Shown: positions 9,216 to 18,691, counted from the first letter of the stretch. The stretch is 64,000 nt of DNA from Alphaproteobacteria bacterium (GCA_030428355.1 JAUIBL010000001.1:1-64000); one strand, 5' to 3'. Notes: generated from the sequence alone by a model not told the origin. Numbers and translations: made by a program.

Positions 9216-11000
9216 ATGCGGATTTCGCGAGTAAGGATAACCAACTTTGCAAATTTCTCCGACCTCGACGTCGAGACGGGCGAGAGTATCGTCATCGTCG
9301 GTGAGAACAAGGTCGGCAAGAGCAACTTCATCCGCGCCCTGCAACTGATCCTCGATCCCGGGCTGTCGGAGCGTGACCGGCATCTCGGGCTCGAACACTT
9401 CTGGGACGGCCTGGACGAGGACAAGCTCGGCGAGACAATCGAAATCTCTGTCGAACTGACGGATTTCACCGGCGACCCGCGCCTGATGGCGCACCTCAAC
9501 GACTGCGTGGTGGAGCCAGGCCCGCCCATGGTCGCGCGCCTCACGTACCGCTTCCAGCCAAAGGCAAATCTCGGCCGTGATCCCGAGAGTCTGGCCGACT
9601 ACGAGTACGTCATTTTCGGCGGCGACGATCCCGATATGGCGATCGGGTCATCATTGCGCCGGATGCTCCCGCTCGACGTTCAGGTGGCGCTGCGTGACGC
9701 AGAGAAAGACCTGTCAAGCTGGCGAAATTCGCCGCTAAGGCCGTTGATCGAACAGTTGGCAACTTCGCTGGACGAAGACGCTCGCGACGAAATCCAGGAA
9801 CAAGTAAACGAGGCTCAAGCCGAGCTTGCCGGTCATGCCGAGGTTGTTGCTACCGCCCAGCGGATCAGAGATCGCTTGATCGCTATTGCGGGTGAGCAGC
9901 ACGCCGTTCCGCTCACGCTCGGCCTAGCTCCGACGCGGGTCGATGCGCTGCTGCGCAGCCTTCGCCTGCTGATCGACAATGGTGCGCGCGGCATTGGCGA
10001 TGCCAGCCTCGGCACCGCCAACTTGATCTTCCTGGCGTTGAAGAGCCTAGATTTGGATCGTTTGGTGACTGACGGCGAGCGTGACCACACCTTCTTCGTG
10101 GTCGAAGAGCCTGAGGCGCATCTTCATCCACATGTCCAGCGGCTGGTCTATCGGTATTTCCTCGGCGGCGCTGCAGATGACCAAGAAGATGCTCCGCCCC
10201 TTACGACCATCCTCACGACGCACTCGCCGCATATCGCCAGCGTCACACCGATCCGCTCGATCGTCCTGCTTCGCCACGACGCCGGCGAGGATGCGACGAC
10301 CGCCGTCTCAACAGCGAAGGCTCCATTGACGGAGCGCGATGAGGCCGACCTCCAGCGTTACGTCGATGTCAGCCGCGGCGAGATCTTCTTTGCGCGAGGC
10401 GTCATCCTCGTCGAAGGCGATGCCGAGCGGTTTCTCATCCCCGCATTCGCTGAGGCACTGGACATCCCGCTCGACATGCTGGGCATTACGGTCTGCTCGG
10501 TGAGTGGCACCAATTTCACGCCCTATATCAAGTTACTGGGTCCGCAGGGCCTGAACATTCCGCACGTCATCCTGACAGATCGCGATCCGAACGGCTCGAA
10601 GCCGCCGCTGGTACGCCGTCGCCTCATCAAGGTGCTGAGCCTTGTGGAGAACGGGGTGGACTACACGCCGCTCGACGTCGATGCCGTGATCGCCCGCGCG
10701 GAGCCGCTCGGCTATTTCGTGAATGGCAACACGCTAGAGCCGGAGCTATTCTGTGGCGGCCTCGCGGACGCAATGCGCGAGGTCATCGAGGAGGAACTGC
10801 TTATCAAACAGGCGACCCGCGACCTCCTTCAGGGCTGGGTCGACGACACCAACACGCTCGATGAGGAGAGGCTGATCAAGCTCATCGAACGGATCGGCAA
10901 GGGACGCTTCGCGCAGGCGCTGGCGCCGTACGTCGAGGAGGATACCTGCCCGGACTATATCAGGAAGGCGCTGGAGCACATTCGCGATGCCCTTGCGTAG
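9216..11000 (+). CDS. gajA: Gabija-type GajA, OLD-family ATPase/TOPRIM nuclease
   Basis: A 594-residue OLD-family protein. An ABC-type ATPase forms the N-terminal part, with Walker A GENKVGKSN (~29-37) and Walker B FFVVEEPEAHLHP (~293-305). A TOPRIM nuclease follows, with VEGDAERFL (~398-406) and LTDRDPNG (~452-459). This order and length match class 2 OLD proteins such as GajA (B. cereus GajA is 578 aa), in which ATP/NTP sensing holds a DNA-nicking activity in check. The stop overlaps the downstream UvrD-like helicase by 14 bp, the standard gajAB arrangement. An in-frame ATG at 9216 has only a weak GGGG upstream, so translation may be modest. Confidence 0.88.
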   Translation: MRISRVRITNFANFSDLDVETGESIVIVGENKVGKSNFIRALQLILDPGLSERDRHLGLEHFWDGLDEDKLGETIEISVELTDFTGDPRLMAHLNDCVVEPGPPMVARLTYRFQPKANLGRDPESLADYEYVIFGGDDPDMAIGSSLRRMLPLDVQVALRDAEKDLSSWRNSPLRPLIEQLATSLDEDARDEIQEQVNEAQAELAGHAEVVATAQRIRDRLIAIAGEQHAVPLTLGLAPTRVDALLRSLRLLIDNGARGIGDASLGTANLIFLALKSLDLDRLVTDGERDHTFFVVEEPEAHLHPHVQRLVYRYFLGGAADDQEDAPPLTTILTTHSPHIASVTPIRSIVLLRHDAGEDATTAVSTAKAPLTERDEADLQRYVDVSRGEIFFARGVILVEGDAERFLIPAFAEALDIPLDMLGITVCSVSGTNFTPYIKLLGPQGLNIPHVILTDRDPNGSKPPLVRRRLIKVLSLVENGVDYTPLDVDAVIARAEPLGYFVNGNTLEPELFCGGLADAMREVIEEELLIKQATRDLLQGWVDDTNTLDEERLIKLIERIGKGRFAQALAPYVEEDTCPDYIRKALEHIRDALA

Positions 11001-12804
11001 TGTTAGCGCCGCCTATCTCGCGCAAGCAGCAGACTTGGTCAGTAACCCGGGCCAGCAAGCCGCCTATGACTCAACCGGCCATTGTGTTGTGCTTGCCGGC
11101 CCCGGCAGCGGCAAGACCAAGACGCTGGTGCTCAAGCTTGCCCGGATCATGGCTGAAGACGTACGCGCGCCACGCGGCGCGGCATGCATCACCTACAGCC
11201 AGGAGTGCGCGCGCGAGCTGACGCGCCGGCTGGAGCGGCTGGGCCTCCGAGAGGCGCCAAACCTCTTCATCGGTACGGTCCATGGTTTTTGTCTGAGGCA
11301 TCTGTTGATGCCCTATGGCCGTCTTGCCAATCTGCCGGTGCCTTTCCCGCTTGTAGTCGCCACGCAACGGCAGAGCGACCAGTTGATGAAGCGGGTCGGG
11401 GACAGGCTCTTCGGCATAGGTCATCCGAACAAGCCGATGGACCTGGGGCGTCATAGGCGATCGATATTGGACAGGACATCGGAAGCCTGGTCAAATGAGG
11501 AGGAGCTTGCGGCCTGGGCAGAGGGCTATGAAGCCGAGCTGCGGCGAACAGGTCTCGTCGATTTCGACGACCTGGTAATTTTCGGCCAACGCCTGGTGTC
11601 GGAACACGACTGGGTGCTCCCGCTGCTCCAAGCGAAATTCCCGATCTTAGCGGTTGATGAATATCAGGACCTCGGCGTTGCGCTGCACCGCATAGTCAAG
11701 CGCGTTGCCTTCGACGGAGGTGTCCGCCTCTTTGCGGTCGGAGATCCGGATCAGTCGATCTACGGGTTCACGGGCGCGGACGGGGCTTTGCTGCAGGAGT
11801 TGGCGGAGCACGAGGATGTCGAGCGCATTCAGCTTCAACTCAATTATCGATCCGCCTCGCGTATTATCAGTACCGCCGAAATGGCGCTCGGCGAAGATCG
11901 CGGCTACCGATCGAACGACCCAGATCGCCAGGCGGTCATCGCCTTCGTCGAATGCGACGATGGTCTAGAAGGCCAGGCCGCGCACGCGGTTGCCGAGATC
12001 ATCCCAGTGGCGCTTGCCGCAAAACCGGGACGTACGCTCGGCGACATCGCCATCCTCTATAGGGACTATCGTGCCGGCGACGTGGTGGCGGCTGCGGTCG
12101 CGGCCGAGGGTCTCGACTTTGTGCGGGTCGACACGGCCGCGCCTTATCGCAAGGTCGCGCTCACGAGCTGGATCGAGGACTGCGCCGCCTGGTGCTCGGG
12201 GGGCTGGCGTAAAGCAGAGCCGCAACTGCGTGGCTTGTTGGACCGCTGGATCGGTTTCCATCGCGCACGGATTTCGGACGCGCAGGCCAGCGCGGAATTG
12301 CAAAGCCTCACCCGGCTTCTCTGGTCGCTCCGGGTTGAAGAGGGGCTGGCCCGAGACTTCGTAGCGGAGCTGCGAGCAGGAATGCTCGACGCGCTGATGG
12401 TAGACGAGCCGAGCCTTGCCGATCAGCAAGAACAGGTCGAGCGGATGTCAGCGGCAGTCGCCTTGGGTGGGCCGCTTGAGGACCTTGACCTCGCAAGTCT
12501 TGGTGGACGTGATGGTTCACCGCTTCACCTCAATTTGTTGACACTACACTCTGCAAAGGGGTGCGAGTACGATGTGGTTATCATGGTGGGGCTCGATCTT
12601 GGTAGCCTTCCATGGCGCAACGAAGCACCTGCGACCCAGCGAGAAAGTCGACGTCTGTTCTATGTGGGGCTAACGCGGGCACGCGATGAAATCCACATGC
12701 TATATTCTGGTTTCGTCGATACCCGCTTTGGCAGGCAGTATTGGGGACGCTCTCCGTTCCTAAACGAGCTTGAGGCGCGAATGCAGGAAGCCGAAGGCGA
12801 CTAG
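10987..12804 (+). CDS. gajB: Gabija-type GajB, UvrD-like SF1 helicase
   Basis: A 605-residue SF1A helicase. Motifs: GPGSGKTKT (Walker A, ~38-46), DEYQD (~223), GDPDQSIYGFTGAD (~252-265), LNYRSASRI, LHSAKGCEYD (~519-528) and YVGLTRARDE (~559-568). The start codon lies inside the end of gajA, so the two are coupled. In Gabija, GajB senses or processes DNA ends and activates GajA. This copy is about 100 residues longer than the originally described B. cereus GajB (494 aa), within the range of UvrD-like partners. An ordinary repair helicase is unlikely given the OLD partner and island setting. Confidence 0.86.
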   Translation: MPLRSVSAAYLAQAADLVSNPGQQAAYDSTGHCVVLAGPGSGKTKTLVLKLARIMAEDVRAPRGAACITYSQECARELTRRLERLGLREAPNLFIGTVHGFCLRHLLMPYGRLANLPVPFPLVVATQRQSDQLMKRVGDRLFGIGHPNKPMDLGRHRRSILDRTSEAWSNEEELAAWAEGYEAELRRTGLVDFDDLVIFGQRLVSEHDWVLPLLQAKFPILAVDEYQDLGVALHRIVKRVAFDGGVRLFAVGDPDQSIYGFTGADGALLQELAEHEDVERIQLQLNYRSASRIISTAEMALGEDRGYRSNDPDRQAVIAFVECDDGLEGQAAHAVAEIIPVALAAKPGRTLGDIAILYRDYRAGDVVAAAVAAEGLDFVRVDTAAPYRKVALTSWIEDCAAWCSGGWRKAEPQLRGLLDRWIGFHRARISDAQASAELQSLTRLLWSLRVEEGLARDFVAELRAGMLDALMVDEPSLADQQEQVERMSAAVALGGPLEDLDLASLGGRDGSPLHLNLLTLHSAKGCEYDVVIMVGLDLGSLPWRNEAPATQRESRRLFYVGLTRARDEIHMLYSGFVDTRFGRQYWGRSPFLNELEARMQEAEGD

Positions 12805-12948
12805 ATGAAAAGCGGCGCGATTTGCAAAAATGGCACCTAGTTGGCCGCAAGAAAGCCACGAGCGACTGCTTCGGGAAAGCCGCGCTGCGGCGTGGGCACG
12901 CTTTCAAACGTCAGCTCAGGGCCGATCGCGAAGCGCTTGCACTTAATT

Positions 12949-13239
12949 CTAGTGGTCTTCCAACCGCCCCCGAACATACCGCTCAACCGCCACCGCCAAC
13001 GCAAAGCCTGGAGCGACCAGCACCAGCGCACCCGCAAACACCGCCGCCACTATCACCATCGCCTCGGCAGCAGCTCCAAGCACCATCACCACCGCCCAGC
13101 TCGCCAGATAGGCCACCCCGCACAGCCCGACCGCCCGGATCACCGGATGCGTCAAGCGCGCGAGGTCGCGCTGCATCCGTTCCACCGTCGCCAGCTGGTG
13201 CCGTTGCCAAGCAACGCTCTTCTCGATTTCCATCATCAT
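12949..13239 (-). CDS. small two-helix membrane protein
   Basis: A 96-residue protein with a charged N-terminus (residues 1-32) and two long hydrophobic stretches (~36-57 and ~59-84), ending in a basic tail. Three consecutive ATG codons (13231-13239) are possible starts; the first overlaps the TGA of the upstream XRE gene, so the two are co-translated. I do not recognise a family. Its coupling to a repressor suggests an element-maintenance, exclusion or toxin-like role, but nothing in the sequence proves one. A 144-bp gap with no visible feature separates it from gajB, which ends convergently. Confidence 0.6.
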   Translation of the reverse strand: MMMEIEKSVAWQRHQLATVERMQRDLARLTHPVIRAVGLCGVAYLASWAVVMVLGAAAEAMVIVAAVFAGALVLVAPGFALAVAVERYVRGRLEDH

Positions 13240-13667
13240 TCTCTCAACAATTCGATCCAGGTGTGGACGTCGTCCATCGGGATTTCCTTCCCCTCCAGGA
13301 ACGATCGGTACCAGCGCGCCACGATCGCCCCGCGTTTCTCGCTTTTCAGGCGGATACCCGTCGCGCTGAGGTGGCGGTCCAGCGCCGTCTCGAACCCCTC
13401 TAGCGCCGCCAGGTCATGGCCCGGGCGCACCGCTTCGACTCCCAGCAGGATCCAGTTCAGGTCCACGCCGAACTGGCGGTGCATGTCGACCAGCGCCTCG
13501 ACCGGCATCGAGCGTTTGCCGGTCTCGTAGCTCTGATAAGCCCGCTGCGACATGCCGAGTGCCTCGGCCATCCGGGCCTGCGACAGGCCAAGCTCGTTGC
13601 GCGCGATCGCCATGCGCGCGCCGAGGCCGCCGAGGTAGGTATCCGGACGATTCACTATTCTTGACAT
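13236..13667 (-). CDS. XRE-family transcriptional regulator of the island
   Basis: A 143-residue protein from ATG 13667; a TTG lies one codon upstream. An XRE/Cro helix-turn-helix occupies ~residues 14-70 (LGLSQARMAEALGMSQRAYQSYE), followed by an uncharacterised C-terminal half that may be for dimerisation. It is divergent from the excisionase-like gene and integrase, the layout of a phage-type repressor controlling excision. The intervening region carries many TGCGTT/AACGCA half-sites that would suit it as operators. It overlaps the small membrane protein gene by 4 bp. Confidence 0.82.
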   Translation of the reverse strand: MSRIVNRPDTYLGGLGARMAIARNELGLSQARMAEALGMSQRAYQSYETGKRSMPVEALVDMHRQFGVDLNWILLGVEAVRPGHDLAALEGFETALDRHLSATGIRLKSEKRGAIVARWYRSFLEGKEIPMDDVHTWIELLRE

Positions 13668-13799
13668 CAATCAGCTTGCTATGACGCATGAACGCATATA
13701 AGCGCACGTTTGTGCGTTAACGCCTGCGTTTCACCATCGAACCACGGCCAAACACCGCATTCAATGCGTTTTCGTCCATTTGCAGGAAAGGAGAGGGGT
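13668..13799. promoter_or_regulatory. divergent operator region with TGCGTT half-sites
   Basis: Between the XRE gene and the excisionase-like gene. Visible are GCGTTAACGC (perfect palindrome, 13714-13723), CGCAC-GTTT-GTGCG (13703-13716), AACGC-CT-GCGTT (13719-13730) and further AACGCA/TGCGTT half-sites near 13691 and 13764. The clustering of one hexamer in both orientations is typical of a repressor operator. The natural ligand would be the adjacent XRE protein (inference). Confidence 0.55.
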
Positions 13800-14024
13800 T
13801 TGTCACAGGAAAAGCTGCTGTCGCCCAAGGAACTTGGCGCTCTTGTGGGGCTCAGCACGGCGCAGATTCGTGCCTTGATGAACGACGGGCGGCTCGAATT
13901 CGTCGAGATCACGCCCAAGACCCGCCTGCTGACCATGACCGGCTGGGAGCGGTTCCAGAAGCGCGCCACGAAGCTGCGCGGGGACGAGAGGGAGAGGGAT
14001 GGTTCGGTGTCGAGTGTGAATTGA
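13800..14024 (+). CDS. small helix-turn-helix, excisionase-like protein
   Basis: A 74-residue protein from a TTG at 13800, preceded by a strong AGGAAAGGAG ribosome-binding site. Upstream in-frame ATG codons at 13710 and 13764 would add residues over the operator region and lack such a site. The core, LLSPKELGALVGLSTAQIRALMNDGRL, written here as two halves LLSPKELGALVGLS and TAQIRALMNDGRL, is a MerR/excisionase-type helix-turn-helix. It precedes an AlpA-like gene and the integrase in the same direction, so it probably controls excision direction or integrase expression. The basic, charged C-terminus is typical of DNA-binding tails. Confidence 0.6.
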   Translation: MSQEKLLSPKELGALVGLSTAQIRALMNDGRLEFVEITPKTRLLTMTGWERFQKRATKLRGDERERDGSVSSVN

Positions 14025-14039
14025 TCAGGGGGAGAGCCG

Positions 14040-14276
14040 ATGGGCACGACCAATCTCAACATCAGCGTGATCGACAAGCGCATGCTGAAACAATCCGAGG
14101 CCGCCAGCTACACGGGCCTCGCCATCAAGCATTTCAAGGCGAGCTGCCCCGTGCGGCCCGTCGAGTTGGCGCGCGGCACACTGCTGTGGGACCGGCGCGA
14201 CATCGATCGCTGGATCGACACGATGAAGGCCGACCATGTCGAGATGACGCGCGACGACATCCTGGACCGGCTGTGA
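14040..14276 (+). CDS. AlpA/excisionase-like DNA-binding protein
   Basis: A 78-residue protein with an HTH_17-like start: MLKQSEAASYTGLAIKHFK is the recognition region and LLWDRRDIDRWID the wing/dimer part. A GGGGGAG ribosome-binding site lies just upstream of the ATG. Its TGA overlaps the ATG of the integrase (TGATG, 14274-14278), so it is coupled to it. Such proteins serve as recombination directionality factors or integrase activators in tRNA-borne islands. Confidence 0.7.
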   Translation: MGTTNLNISVIDKRMLKQSEAASYTGLAIKHFKASCPVRPVELARGTLLWDRRDIDRWIDTMKADHVEMTRDDILDRL

Positions 14277-15376
14277 TGACCCATGTGCGCGTCAAGGGGT
14301 TCAAGATATTCAAGGATCGCCACGGCCGGATGCGCTGCTATCACCGCGCGACGGGCCAAAAGATCGACCTGACTGAAGCGCCGCTGGGGTCGGCTGAATT
14401 CCTCGCGCAATGCGAGACGATCCGGGCCATCGCCGTGGCGCAGAAGGAAAGGGGCCCGCGCGCGGGCACTTTGGGCGGGCTGATCAAGGGCTATTTCGAA
14501 ACCGGGCATTTCGCGAATCTGGCAGAGGCCACACGCAGCGATTACCGCAAATGCGCCGATTTCCTCGCCCCTATCCGCGACACGCCGGTCCATGTGATCG
14601 ACACGCCGCTGATCGCAGGCATCCATGACAAGGCCACAAAAAAGATCGGCTGGTGTCGCGCCAACATGGTGCGCACCTTACTGAGCGAGGTGTTCCGCCA
14701 TGCCATCCCGCAGGGCCTGATCGCGGCGAACTATGCCAAGGACGAGATCCCCAAGCGCCGCCCGCGCGACCGCGCCTATGCCAACCGGCCATGGACCATC
14801 GAGGAGCGCGACATCGTCCTGTCCCGCGCCAAGCCGCATGTGCGGGTGGCGCTGGCGCTGATGATGAATACCGGGCTCGACCCATCCGACGCGCTGAAGC
14901 TGCGCAAGGACCAGATTGACGGTGACACGATCTGGGGCGTGCGCGGCAAAACGGGGGAGGAAGTGGCGATTCCCGTCAGCCCGACCTTGCAGGCTGCCCT
15001 CGACAGCATCCCCGCGCATGAGGCGGCCACCGTTCTCGCCAGTTCGCAGGGCGCGGCATGGACCTACAACGGTTTTTCCACCGTCTGGCACCGCTTCAAG
15101 ACCGGGTTGGAAGAGGAAGGGCTGATCGCCCCGGGCCTCACGCTCAAGGGTCTGCGCCATACCGTTGCGACGACGCTGCGCGAGGCGGGGCTGGATGAGC
15201 GGCGCATCGCGGACCTCTTGGGACAGAAAACACCGTCCATGGCGCGGCACTATTCGCGGTCGGCGAACCTCGCCGACAAGAACCGCGAGACGATGGCGAC
15301 GCTGGAAAAAGAGAACGCAAGGCGGGCGAAGATTGTCAAACCTTCCGCCGAAAAGCGTCAAACCCGATCCGAGTAA
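14276..15376 (+). CDS. tyrosine-type site-specific integrase
   Basis: 366 residues from the ATG overlapping the AlpA-like stop; a longer in-frame reading from 14021 only reads through that gene in another frame. The C-terminal part has the fold signatures of phage integrases: the box II context LKGLRHTVATTL and the nucleophile context MARHYSRS. Several usual catalytic positions differ. Box I reads NTGLDPSDALKL (Asp where Arg is usual), Lys stands for the box II His, and LLGQ replaces LLGH. The Arg of box II and the Tyr remain. It ends 44 bp before the 3' end of tRNA-Phe, the classic position of an integrase next to its attachment site. Confidence 0.82.
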   Translation: MTHVRVKGFKIFKDRHGRMRCYHRATGQKIDLTEAPLGSAEFLAQCETIRAIAVAQKERGPRAGTLGGLIKGYFETGHFANLAEATRSDYRKCADFLAPIRDTPVHVIDTPLIAGIHDKATKKIGWCRANMVRTLLSEVFRHAIPQGLIAANYAKDEIPKRRPRDRAYANRPWTIEERDIVLSRAKPHVRVALALMMNTGLDPSDALKLRKDQIDGDTIWGVRGKTGEEVAIPVSPTLQAALDSIPAHEAATVLASSQGAAWTYNGFSTVWHRFKTGLEEEGLIAPGLTLKGLRHTVATTLREAGLDERRIADLLGQKTPSMARHYSRSANLADKNRETMATLEKENARRAKIVKPSAEKRQTRSE

Positions 15377-15470
15377 GGACCAGACATGACCACAAAACCC
15401 AACCATTTCAGCTTGTTAAGTGGTGCCCGGGGGCGGAATCGAACCACCGACACGAGGATTTTCAATCCAC
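15377..15470. other. probable integration junction (att) of the island
   Basis: Inferred junction: the integrase stop is 44 bp from the 3' end of tRNA-Phe, and tRNA 3' halves are standard attachment sites. I did not find a second copy of the tRNA 3' end to the left, so the partner att site is probably beyond position 1. The exact crossover cannot be fixed from one junction. Confidence 0.5.
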
Positions 15471-15495
15471 TGCTCTACCCCTGAGCTACCCGGGC
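15421..15495 (-). tRNA. tRNA-Phe (GAA)
   Basis: Read on the minus strand this folds into a full cloverleaf: acceptor GCCCGGG/CCCGGGC, D stem GCTC/GAGC, anticodon loop TTGAAAA with anticodon GAA, T stem GGTGG/CCGCC with TTCGATT loop, and an encoded CCA (15421-15423). The anticodon stem GTGGA/TCCTC has a U-U mismatch at pair 28-42. The 3' end faces the integrase, so the 3' half is the probable attachment site of the island. Confidence 0.95.
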
Positions 15496-15668
15496 ACGGG
15501 TGAACGATGATCGTTCAGGTGGCGGCGTTCTATGTGACGGTTCAGGGCGTGTCCAGTGGGTTTTCGACTTAAATCGCAAAAACAGATACGGGCGTGAAAC
15601 GGCCTGCATGTGGGGGCTGTAGGGCAGGGGTGCCTTGCCATCTGGAAACGGATCGTCAAGCTGTGGGC

Positions 15669-16274
15669 ATGGGACCAGATTTGGATTTCGAAAACAGAGC
15701 ACGGCAGGCCGGGTATCGGCGCATTGCCGGTGTGGATGAGGCGGGGCGCGGTCCGTTGGCCGGGCCGGTTGTTGCGGCTGCCGTGATCCTCGATCCTGAA
15801 CGCATTCCGGAAGGACTGAACGACTCCAAGCTCTTGAGCGCGCGAAAGCGGGCGGAGGTGCTGGACCATATCGTTGCTGGGACCGAAGTGGGGGTCGGCT
15901 TGGCCAGTGTTGCGGAAATCGACGAACTGAACATCCTGCGGGCCAGCCATCTCGCGATGTGTCGTGCCATTGAGGCGCTTCGCACGAGACCTGATCACGT
16001 CCTGATAGACGGCAACCTTGTGCCCCGTGATCTGACCCTCCCGGCAACGGCCGTGGTCAAGGGAGACAGCCTATCCTTGAGCATCGCCGCGGCGTCAATT
16101 GTGGCCAAAACAAGGCGCGATGCGATCATGTGGGATTTGGCGCAACAGTATCCCGGCTACGGGTGGGAACGAAATCAGGGCTACCCCACGAAGTGTCACA
16201 AAGAAGCCCTTCGAAATCTTGGTGTCACCCCACACCATAGACGTTCCTTCAAACCGGTGCACAATATCTTGTGA
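15669..16274 (+). CDS. rnhB: ribonuclease HII
   Basis: 201 residues from ATG 15669 (an in-frame GTG lies two codons upstream). The enzyme cuts RNA in RNA-DNA hybrids and single ribonucleotides in DNA. Motifs: [14 protein letters not shown] (the Asp-Glu pair of the active site), LIDGN (third acidic residue) and KTRRDAIM (fourth), with the conserved [11 protein letters not shown] near the C-terminus. It is followed directly by ccrM, an order conserved in alphaproteobacteria. It is the first clearly core gene to the right of the island. Confidence 0.93.
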   Translation: MGPDLDFENRARQAGYRRIAGVDEAGRGPLAGPVVAAAVILDPERIPEGLNDSKLLSARKRAEVLDHIVAGTEVGVGLASVAEIDELNILRASHLAMCRAIEALRTRPDHVLIDGNLVPRDLTLPATAVVKGDSLSLSIAAASIVAKTRRDAIMWDLAQQYPGYGWERNQGYPTKCHKEALRNLGVTPHHRRSFKPVHNIL

Positions 16275-17493
<1,219 letters not shown>

Positions 17494-17549
17494 TCCACAT
17501 AGAACACCGCCGGTGCCTGCGGCCGTGATCCCCGCGGCACTACACCTTG

Positions 17550-17576
17550 CCCCGCCGGTCTTCGGCGGGGTTTTTT
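17550..17576 (+). terminator. rho-independent terminator of ccrM
   Basis: Stem CCCCGCCG (17550-17557) / CGGCGGGG (17563-17570) with a 5-nt loop, followed by six T. It lies 57 bp after the ccrM stop. Confidence 0.9.
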
Positions 17577-17704
17577 CGCATATTCCTGTGACGATCCAGC
17601 ATGGCCGATGACGATTGACATGGCGCGTGGTGCAGGGCGGCCTATAACGACGCGGGCAGACGGTCGGTGAGGGGCCGTCAATCTCGGCATTTGGGGGGAC
17701 GACC

Positions 17705-18478
17705 ATGAAGTGGGCCAGAGTGAAAGCAGAGAACGGGGCAAGCATGACCGGAATTGTGCGGGATGAGATGTTCCACCCCCGCGCGACTCTTGGGTCCGAC
17801 GAGCCTGCCGGTGACCCGATCCCGCTGGGCGACCTTACCTTCCTGCCGCCCGTCGTGCCGGGAAAATTCATCGGGCTATGGAACAATTTCAAAGCGGCGG
17901 CTGAAAAGAACGGCAACGATCATCCCGAACATCCGCTCTACTTTTTCAAGGCGGACACCTCTTTGTCCGGCCCAGGCGCGTCGGTCGAACTGCCCGCATC
18001 AGCGGGACGGGTGGTTTTCGAAGGCGAACTGGGCATCGTCATCGGCAAGACCTGCAGCAACGCCACCGAGGACGAGGCGGAACAGGCGATATTCGGCTAT
18101 ACCTGCGTCAACGATTTCACATCGCTCGACATTCTGTTCGCCGATCCGTCTTTCCCGCAATGGACCCGGTCAAAGAGCTTTGACGGGTTCGGCAATGTCG
18201 GTCCCGTGATTGAAACAAACCTTGATTGGCAGGGTCTGACCATCACGGTGAATGTCAATGGTCGGGAACGCCAATCCTATCCAGCGTCCGACATGATCCT
18301 GCCACCGGCCCGGATCGTAAGCCTTCTGTCTCGGGACATGACCCTCAACCCGGGTGATCTGATCGCCTGCGGAACCTCTCTTGGCGCACGACCGGTCAAG
18401 GCCGGCATGGATGTCGACGTGGTCATTGAGGGAATCGGGACATTGAGCGTCAGCCTCGTGTCGCCGCCCGAGATGTGA
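17705..18478 (+). CDS. fumarylacetoacetate hydrolase-family protein
   Basis: A 257-residue FAH-fold enzyme. Members cleave or decarboxylate beta-diketo acids with a divalent metal. The family core is seen in VVFEGELGIVIGKTC (metal-binding glutamates), FGYTCVNDFTSLD, TRSKSFDGFGNVGPVI and GDLIACGTSLG. A GGGGG sequence precedes the ATG. Close relatives act in homoprotocatechuate or gentisate breakdown, but no catabolic cluster is present here, so the substrate is open. It stands alone between ccrM and the L,D-transpeptidase. Confidence 0.85.
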   Translation: MKWARVKAENGASMTGIVRDEMFHPRATLGSDEPAGDPIPLGDLTFLPPVVPGKFIGLWNNFKAAAEKNGNDHPEHPLYFFKADTSLSGPGASVELPASAGRVVFEGELGIVIGKTCSNATEDEAEQAIFGYTCVNDFTSLDILFADPSFPQWTRSKSFDGFGNVGPVIETNLDWQGLTITVNVNGRERQSYPASDMILPPARIVSLLSRDMTLNPGDLIACGTSLGARPVKAGMDVDVVIEGIGTLSVSLVSPPEM

Positions 18479-18599
18479 AGCCATCTGCGTGGTCGAACAT
18501 GGCACAAAGAAATAGCCGCCCGGATGCGTGATCAACCTGAGACGAGTATCGCGCATTTGCCACAAAACTGCGTGAAGACGCGATCATGGCATTGAACTG

Positions 18600-18640
18600 A
18601 ATACGCTTTTGACGGTTTCAATACTAACAGGATATTTGAT
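18600..18640 (+). promoter_or_regulatory. possible sigma70-type promoter of the L,D-transpeptidase
   Basis: TTGACG at 18609-18614, a 17-18 bp spacer, then ATATTT/TATTTG at 18632-18638, about 55 bp upstream of the ATG at 18692. The match is fair and the position suitable; no experimental support. Confidence 0.35.
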
Positions 18641-18691
18641 GCTCTTTGCCCCCGGTCTGCTACGGGGCCAATTCGACTGAAAGGCTGCCCC

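Noticed and set aside
12822-13530. Plus-strand frames rich in Pro, His and Arg opposite the XRE and membrane-protein genes
   Set aside because: Low-complexity antisense sequence; the minus-strand genes have a recognisable HTH and hydrophobic helices.
14021-14275. Longer N-terminus for the integrase from 14021
   Set aside because: It reads through the AlpA-like gene in another frame; the ATG at 14276 overlaps that gene's stop and gives a normal integrase length.
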